64,000 nt of DNA from Lineus longissimus (taxonomy: Eukaryota; Nemertea; Pilidiophora; Heteronemertea; Lineidae): NCBI RefSeq assembly GCF_910592395.1, contig NC_088314.1, positions 10,850,001-10,914,000 on the forward strand. The letters run 5' to 3'. How positions within the stretch are numbered: position 1 is the first letter of the stretch; each line of letters begins with the position of its first letter. Both the position numbers and the translations under genes were made by a program. Of the stretch, positions 57,324-64,000 are shown in pieces. The notes under the pieces are model-generated. The model worked only from the letters and a program-made list of their open reading frames with translations, did no database searches and was not told the DNA's origin.

Positions 57324-58238
57324 CGCAATCTTTCAGTATATGCCGCTGATGAGAACATTTTACCTTTATGTAGCCTGTAGGGGCCTAAGTTCCTAGTTAA
57401 TCCCATTGTTTAGCCCGATAATCCCTCTAATTAGCATTCAGGAACATGGTTCGTCTGACACCTTTGGCTTATCAGCACCGCTGTCAAAACACGATATGGG
57501 TGTCCATCTCGTGACGTCATCCAACATGGCGGCCGTTATTGGAATTTCTTTAGCAGAGACAAGACCACAATTGATTTTTTAAGCCTTTTAGCAGTTAAAT
57601 TGTCAATGTTTGACCGCGACGCATCAAAGAATGCGTCAAGTAGTGAAACTGAAATTCGGATATGATATACGGGTTAGTCTTGCGAGTAACTGGTGCGATG
57701 GAAATTGGTGATTGACCACGGAAATTTTTTTATAATCGACAAATTAGATAGACTTTGATATTTCCACTGTTTTCAGCCAACTGGCAGAAAAAACTCAAAA
57801 CACGCCCCGTATTACCCAATTAGCAAAATTCGAAATTAATTTTTTCATCAAATAATTTATTTATATCTGTAGACTTGCCACAGCAAATATTTTTTCAATA
57901 CCTCTCCAAATATGTACTTGAGAGTAAAAAACATGCACTCGTCTAATTGATAGGCCTCGACCCTCCAACCTATGAATATTCATTAGTGGTCTTGTCTCAG
58001 CAGGCTCGTAGCAGACGATGGATTTGGAAATTTTAAAACGCTAATTAAAAAATAACTATCCGTAGGAAAATAATTATTTTCATTCAGGATTGATTAAATG
58101 ACTGCCATTAACCCATTTCTAAAGTTTTATCAGTACATCAAATATCTATGAAGTCTCTCTTTAAGAATACGCAGTTTACATAGATGTTAAGGTTATGTAA
58201 CTGTTGGTCGACTGGGCAATTATTCCAATAGCTTCCCT

Positions 58239-58885
58239 TTAACCGCTAGGTCTATGAACTTGAAACTTTGTACACATAACCCCCCCCCCCCCCCAGGTCA
58301 GGTGACCTCTGACTCTGACTTTCAGTCCAATTGGATTCTTGACCTGGCCACCAGGGGGCCAAAAGTTGTGACCTAAAAAGTGTGATATCTCGTTTATGAT
58401 TGACTTATTTTCGCTTAATTTTTTATGGCAGGAACTCCTAGCTAGGATACATCACAGGGTTTTTGATTTTAGCTAATTTTCAAGGTCGCTGAGGTCAGAT
58501 GGGGTAAATTGGCGGTTTAAGGGTAACTATGGCATGTTTCTTAACCACTGAAGCTATGAACTTGAAATTCGGTACACATTACCCCCTAAATCAGATGACC
58601 TCTGACACTAGATTTCGGTCTGATATGATTCTCGACTTGGCCACCAGGGGGCCAAAACTAAAAAGGGTACAAAGTGCAATATCACGCTTATTAGTGACTT
58701 GTTTTCAATGATATTTAGTTACTTGGTATCGATGATATTATTATGGTAGGTACTCCAAGAAACGATACATCACATGTCATACCGACTTTGGTTTGACCTA
58801 CTAAACATGTAGCATGTTTGCCAGGATGAATTCCTTACCACCAAATATCTATACGGTGAGTACAATGGCCCGTGGCCGTTTCATT
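58239..58885 (+). repeat. Right part of HINE-like copy 3
   Basis: Two monomers starting at 58243 and 58530 followed by the terminal hairpin. The CCAGGGGGCC motif of each monomer is kept. Confidence 0.7.
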
Positions 58886-60730
58886 TAAAGGTGTTATGGT
58901 GCCATTGTGCCTTTTGGCACTTTTGATGATTTTCCAACTATGCTCTTGGCCCCAGGGGGCACTTCATGTCAAAAATTACTTTTGGCTATATCCCATGATT
59001 TCTGCTAGCTAAAATAAAGAAATTTTTACTTAGGACACTGCTCAAAGGACTTCATCACATAATACCCAGGTTTTTTATTCGACCTACTTTTCATGGTCAC
59101 AGGGGTCAAATACCCTAAATTGATCATTATTGGTTTCTGGAGCATGTCTCCATAACTATTGAGTTATATGATGGTCTATGGTGCCATTGTGTACTTCGGC
59201 ACTTTTGCTGGTCAGCCAAAAAGGTCCCTTTTTCTCACAAACTACTTTAGCTATATCTCATGAATGATGCGCGTAGTTGGAGTCCTCAGAGCAAACTTTA
59301 AGATCATGTCACCTTCAGCGTGTGTGGGCTGAAGGATTATGCTCGCTTTGTGATGCTATTTTTTTGTGCCATTGAGCTGAGAAGAATAATATTATTCATT
59401 GGAATCAAAACTGGTAAAAACAGCCAAGATATTGAAGCTTGGGCCTCGGTTGTTATATTCTTTGGTTTACGGGCACCCTGAAAGTTACCCGAGGTACGGA
59501 GGGCGAAATAAATTATGTATAACGTATCTTTTTCTTCAAATTTTACCCGATGAATAACAGGTATATTGGATGTGCAGGGTATATTTTTTCATCGAATTAT
59601 GGGTCGCTCTATCATTGTTTTGCACCTCAGCTCAGTTTGTAGCTTGATTAAAATAGACTTCATCATGGCTTCCAGTGAATTGCCCAAGAGAGCTGTGGGA
59701 TCAAAGGAAACTTGCCGTGACCAGACTCTTTATTTTGAAGACTCCGGGTTGCCCAACCATAATCCGCCAAAATATGGCACTATATAAATTTTGCCCGCTA
59801 CGGAGGGTAACATGCCGAATGTCACCCCGCCGGGATGCAATGTCTCCCGAGACTTTGCGAGGTGGCAATATCTATTATCTTGCACCAAAAGTCATTGTTT
59901 ATTTTAAGAATAGGCCTACACTTAATAGACTTATTCGGGTAATAGAAACACCAGGTGTGGCGAGCACACTAGTTTCACCATCATCTAGAACATGGCGCGT
60001 CAGTTGATATCGGCTATTTACGTGGAGATGCCAACGTCTTAGAAAACACTGGTTGCGGCACATATCAACTTATAATATGCTATCAAAACTCGACAGAAAT
60101 GCTCGTGAATTCAGTGTGTATTTGGCAGTATCGTATGACTGTCAATTTTTCCACGAGAAACGATTCACTCTTCGCATATTATGTAAATATTGCCCGCCAT
60201 GGAGTGTAACATGCCGAATGTCGTCACGCCGGGAGACATGGCAAAATGTCGACCGGCTGGAGCGGGCAACATTGTGTATATCACACTGTCACGTGACGTT
60301 CACGGAATCTCACTTGAGGTATGAGATATACATTATATACTGTTAACAATATTACATTACAACTTAAAGTCATTTTAGTATTCCTATCATAAACATGTAG
60401 GTATGGATAGTTAATCATTATTTAAGATACCAATCAGGTGAATCCAAAGAAATAAAGGTGCCGGCTTAATTCAAGCTGGCTGCAGTCATCTCCAGGCTGA
60501 CCCTGGAGGCAAAGAAGCATACTAACGTTTTAAAAAATATTGATCTTTTTCCTGATTTAAAACCACTGTTTTAGTAGTCTTAATAATGTTGTTGGTCTTC
60601 ACAAGCAACAAATTGCGGAGAATTCTTAGATAAAATTGGAGATTGTTTCCTGGGGTCTGAACACACATTTGTACATACTTGAATTATGATTTCTTTTATC
60701 AAAATATAAGTATATTTTTCATATTTGCAG
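58886..60730. other. COG5 intron, no gene; scattered short repeats
   Basis: Holds HINE-like fragments to about 59300, and a GCCCGCTACGGAGGGTAACA unit at 59792 that recurs diverged at 59473 and 60190. Short plus-strand ORFs at 59566-60346 cover these repeats and are not convincing genes. Confidence 0.45.
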
Positions 60731-60843
60731 GTGGTAGCGCATCATGAGGATCTTCTGTCCCAGGCCACCGGAGTTGAAACTTTGGAAGGGGTCCTGCAGA
60801 TGATGCAGACAAGAATTCAGTCTCTTTTAGCTGCAGTTGAAAG
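60731..60843 (+). CDS. COG5: COG5 exon following the 30-kb intron
   Basis: Acceptor ATATTTGCAG, donor GTACAA. It encodes [20 protein letters not shown] and '[13 protein letters not shown]', the most recognisable stretch of COG5. It starts in phase 0, matching the exon at 30401-30540, and leaves two bases (AG) for the next exon. Confidence 0.95.
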
Positions 60844-61204
60844 GTACAAATGCATTACATAATTTGTAAAATTATTATTATTAAATTATTATGTAAGCCT
60901 GGTGGATGATCAAGATACACTGGCCATTTTTTTTCATACCATTTTTTTCTACCATTACTTAACTCTGGAGTACTTCAGCTAACACTTTTAATAGCCAGTG
61001 CTGCTGAAATTCAACGTTCCTGTCGGTCAACTTTTATATGCTTTGCTTGGGTGACACTAATTTATGAAATTTTCTTGTCTCCAATAGAGGATCCTCTCCC
61101 ATAATCATCGCTGCCAAATATCTAAAGATAGCAGATAACCAGCATTGCTGACTTTTCCTTTAATGCCTGGATACACTACAGTGCATCTTGTCATCTCTTT
61201 TTAG
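60844..61204. other. COG5 intron, no other feature
   Basis: A 361-bp intron with normal splice sites (GTACAA ... TTTTTAG). Nothing else seen. Confidence 0.7.
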
Positions 61205-61274
61205 AATCAGAAGTAAAATTACTGAGCCCTTCAACAAAATTTTGACCAGAACGGCGCAGCTGAGAAGGCTACAA
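61205..61274 (+). CDS. COG5: COG5 exon
   Basis: Acceptor CTTTTTAG, donor GTAAGT. It encodes 'RIRSKITEPFNKILTRTAQL' and 'RRLQ' and ends in phase 0, directly continuing the preceding exon in the COG5 order. Later exons lie beyond the window or were not recognised. Confidence 0.93.
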
Positions 61275-61379
61275 GTAAGTTAAAATGATCCAGTTGTGAG
61301 TTTGTCTTCAAAAGACCAATTTGAGTTGAATGACAATGAAGAATCTCCTTCTGTGCAACCAGTTCAACAAAGTGAGGTG

Positions 61380-62340
61380 GGGCATTATGTTTTCAGCTGG
61401 TTTCCGCCATCAACATGGCCGCCAGGAAGCCATCTTTCCCATTCTGGACTATACCTCAAGAACAGGTGGCCGATTGATCTCTTATTTTTATGGTGTAATG
61501 GAGTGGATGGTGGGAGGTTCCCTATCGATTTTGGTCATGCTCCAGAATTCAATATGGCCACCACAAGGCCATCTTAGATTTCGCATTCTGAACTATAACT
61601 CAAGAACAGGTGGCCTGACTGATCTCTAATTTCTATGGTGTAATGGGGTGAATAGGAAAACGGTCCCTATCGATTTTGGATCCGACCCAAAATCCAAGAT
61701 GGGCACCATCTTTTTTGGTATTCTGCACTATAACTCGAGATTCGAGTGTGTGACAGACCTGAAACTTATGTGGTGAAATGTCCTAGGGTAGAGGAGGTTC
61801 CCTATCAATTTTGGACTCGACCCCAAATCCAAGATGGCCGCCACGCCAACAAAGTTAGTTTTTGGCATTCCGCCCGATAACTCAAGAACCAAGTGTGTGA
61901 CAGACCTGAAACTTCTGTGGTGTGTTGACCTAGTGTAGGGGAGGTTCCCTATCAATTTTGAGCTAACATGGCCGCCATCTTGGTTTTTCGCATTCTGCCC
62001 CACAACTCAAGAACCAAGTGAGTGACAGACCTGAAACATCTGTGGTGTGATGACCTAGTGTAGGGAAAGTTCTCTAACGATTTTGGACCCGATCCAAAAT
62101 CGAACATGGCCACCAGGCCGCCATCTTTGTTTTTCGCATTCTCCCCCATAACTTCAGAACTGAGTGAGTGACACGCCTGAAACTTCTGTGGTGTGGTGGC
62201 CTAGTGTAGGGGAGTTTCCTATAGATGTATGACCTGACATGATATCTAATATGGCTGCCAGGCTGCAATCTTTCCTTTACACCCCATAACTTCAAAACCA
62301 GTTTAGTGACAGGCCTGTATTTTTGGTGCCCGCGGAGCCG
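61380..62340 (+). repeat. About 140-bp tandem repeat array
   Basis: Six diverged units are marked by TCCCTATCGATTTTGG at 61520, 61665, 61800, 61948 and, weaker, at about 62070 and 62215. Each has AAGATGGCCGCCA and AACTCAAGAACC. ORFs on either strand in this stretch are a by-product. It resembles the diverged array at 31560-32560. Confidence 0.7.
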
Positions 62341-62587
62341 GGGCATACATTGCAATTGCCCTCGATCACGTTATATATATAGTTATCTCCCTGCTTTCCG
62401 AAAAATGTGGGGAGATATTGTATTAATTACCGTTCACCGTCAGCCCGTCTCCTAGGCCATTCAACGTACTAACTTGAAACGTTGGTTCATAATTGATACA
62501 CCTCCACTGAAGTGCACAACACCCTTAAAATTTCAATCCAACTCGGTCTCTTGCCAAGATATGAAAATTTGTGTCTTATCATACATG
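62341..62587. other. Unassigned, Helentron-like fragments
   Basis: CTCCCTGCTTTCCG...GGGGAGATATTG followed by CGTCAGCCCGTCTCC resembles the left part of element W. No gene. Confidence 0.35.
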
Positions 62588-63599
62588 TTTTTGGCTCACC
62601 GTCTAGGTGAGTTTATACAATACCACAGTGTCCATCATCCATCATCGCCGTCGTCGTCTCCTTTTTCAAAAACAGTGGCACGTTTCTTAACCGCTAGGGC
62701 TATGAACTTGATACTTTGTACACAAGACCCCTTAGGTCAGGCGACCTCTGACAATGAATTTCAGTCCGATATGATTCTTAACTTGGCCACCAGGGGGCTA
62801 GAAGTGGAAACCTAAAAAGTGTGATATCTCTCTTATGAGTGACCCGTTTTTGATAAGATTTGTATGGTAGGTACTCCCAGCAAGGATACATAACATCTCT
62901 TACGGGTTTTTGATTTGACATAGTTTTCAAGGTCACAGAGGTCAAATGGTGTAAATTGGTGTAAATTGGACGTTTGAGTGTAACTATGGCACGTTTCTTA
63001 ACCCCTAAACCTATGAACTGGAAATTTAGTGCACATGACTCCCTTTGTCATATAACCGCAGACACAAAATTTTTATTTGATCTGATTCTTGACTTGGCCA
63101 CCATGGGGCCAAATCTAAAAAAGGTAAAAGGTCAAATATCTTGCTAATTAGTGACTTGTTTTCGATGAAATTTTTATGGTAGGTACTCCTAGCGAGAATA
63201 CATCACATATCTAATGGGTTTTTGGATTTGGATGGGTGTGAATTGGCCATTTCAGTGTAACTATGGCACGTTTCTCAACCGCAAAAGCTATGAACTTGAA
63301 ATTTGGTACACATGACTCTCTACATCATGTAACCTTGGACACCGAATTTCGATCTGAATCTCGACTTGGCCATCAGGGGACCAAGACTAAAAAAAGGGAA
63401 AAGTGCAATATCTCACTTATTAGTGACTTGTTTTCGATGATATTTTTATGGTAGTTACTCCAAGCAACGATACATCACATGTCGTACCGACTTTGGTTTG
63501 ACCTATATAATACTATTCATGTAGCCTGTTTCTTAACCAGGGTGAATTACTAACCACCAAGTATCTACGATGTGCACAATTGCCCTTGGCTATTTCATT
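62588..63599 (+). mobile_element. HINE-like element, copy 4
   Basis: GGCTCACCGTCTAGGTGAG at the left, CATCATCGCCGTCGTCGTC at 62635-62660, monomers starting at 62677, 62989 and 63267, and a right end GTGCACAATTGCCCTTGGC, ATTTCATT at 63599 (diverged). Confidence 0.65.
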
Positions 63600-64000
63600 G
63601 ATTTGACCTACTTTTGAAGGTCACAGAGGTCACTTGGCGTAAATTGGCCGTTAGGGTGTAACTATGGCATGTTTCTTTTAACCGCTAAAGCTATGATCTT
63701 GAAACTTAGTTCACATGAACCCCAAGATTAGGTAACCTCCGCCGCCGGATTTCGGTCAGATCTGCATTATGTTCATGATCCACTGAATTATGGTTCGTCT
63801 GATGGTGTGTGTACACTGGTGGCAGAATCTCCCCTTATGTTACCTTCCCCTAATGCAAGTATCAACGTGTGACTTAAACCCTCCCCCCAGAAGGGGTCGA
63901 CACCTCTTCACGATCTTAAAGATTCTTAATGTGTAAGCATCCCCGCCTCTTCACGTGCATTTCTCTTCAAAACGTCAAAGCAACGACATACCAGGGCAGA
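63600..64000. other. Further HINE monomer fragment, then unassigned sequence
   Basis: 63600-63760 is one more partial monomer (GGCATGTTTCTTTTAACCGC). The last 240 bases hold nothing I recognise. Confidence 0.45.

Larger units (their letters stand above)
49697..58238. mobile_element. Kolobok-type DNA transposon with two convergent genes (8.5 kb)
   Basis: Terminal inverted repeats AGGGAGGCTATTGGAATG (left) and AGGGAAGCTATTGGAATA (right, inverted) are flanked by TTAA at 49693-49696 and 58239-58242. Inside are a plus-strand gene for a P2X7-ballast protein (50574-51834) and a minus-strand THAP transposase gene (57323-51964), whose stop codons are 130 bp apart. TTAA duplication and a THAP-bearing transposase place it in the Kolobok superfamily. 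The ends and the empty site are seen directly. It looks recent, with nearly intact genes. Confidence 0.9.
49601..58885 (+). mobile_element. HINE-like element, copy 3, split by a Kolobok transposon
   Basis: The left end (TTGGCTCGTAGGGGAGTC, GTCGTC repeats at 49646-49660) is cut within the first monomer at 49693. The monomer resumes at 58239 (TTAACCGCTAGG) and ends at TACGGTGAGT, hairpin, TTTCATT at 58885. Intact monomers elsewhere read GGCACGTTTCTTAACCGCTA, which proves the site. A 14-C run lies at about 58281-58294. Confidence 0.8.

Noticed and set aside
59566-60346. Three overlapping plus-strand ORFs as genes
   Set aside because: They cover a repeated GCCCGCTACGGAGGGTAACA unit and have no recognisable domain.
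61296-62355. ORFs on both strands in the 140-bp array
   Set aside because: Periodic peptides produced by the tandem repeat.

Overview
The window is animal genomic DNA (split genes with GT-AG introns, THAP domains, dense LINE, LTR, DNA-transposon and rolling-circle-like repeats). TAGGCCTA-rich sequence and the repeat mix suggest a marine invertebrate, perhaps a deuterostome such as an echinoderm, hemichordate or lancelet; I cannot name the species. The one host gene I recognise is COG5 (conserved oligomeric Golgi complex subunit 5), on the + strand, with exons at 30401-30540, 60731-60843 and 61205-61274. About 30.2 kb of mobile DNA separates the first two of these exons.

Left part (1.9-27 kb): a nest of transposons. 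A 5'-truncated LINE with an esterase-type ORF1 (about 1971-5865) is followed by a short member of a palindrome-rich family, called family E here. That E copy was split by a Ty3/gypsy element whose two 218-bp LTRs lie 18 kb apart (5954-6171 and 24060-24277), flanked by the duplication CTAG. Inside the gypsy element, on the minus strand, are gag, protease, RT-RNase H and integrase. They are interrupted by another E copy (7926-8755) and by a BEL/Pao element (from 14427). The BEL element is itself split by a long E copy (16113-19262) and followed by an inverted E copy (21195-23217).

Middle (28-49 kb): a TIR element and a foldback element near the COG5 exon, then a second BEL/Pao element (33350-42361) with 214-bp LTRs and an ATATG duplication. 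This BEL element carries a small Kolobok-type transposon (37128-38658) and a tandem-repeat element that looks like a non-autonomous Helentron (HINE). Further right are another such element (43054-47459, itself invaded), a copy of an X repeat split twice, and a foldback element tipped with short tandem repeats.

The most striking unit is at 49697-58238: an 8.5-kb DNA transposon with inverted ends starting AGGG and a TTAA duplication, inserted in a HINE. It carries two convergent, spliced genes. One is a 12-exon THAP-domain transposase (minus strand, one frameshift). The other is a 3-exon gene (plus strand) for a 203-residue protein made of the cysteine-rich C-terminal 'ballast' domain known from the P2X7 receptor. 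The small TTAA element inside the BEL copy keeps remains of the same layout: a THAP first exon facing an acidic first exon of the P2X7-ballast type. A transposon family carrying a ballast-domain partner gene is the best candidate here for an undescribed system. The right end (61.3-64 kb) is tandem repeats and another HINE copy.
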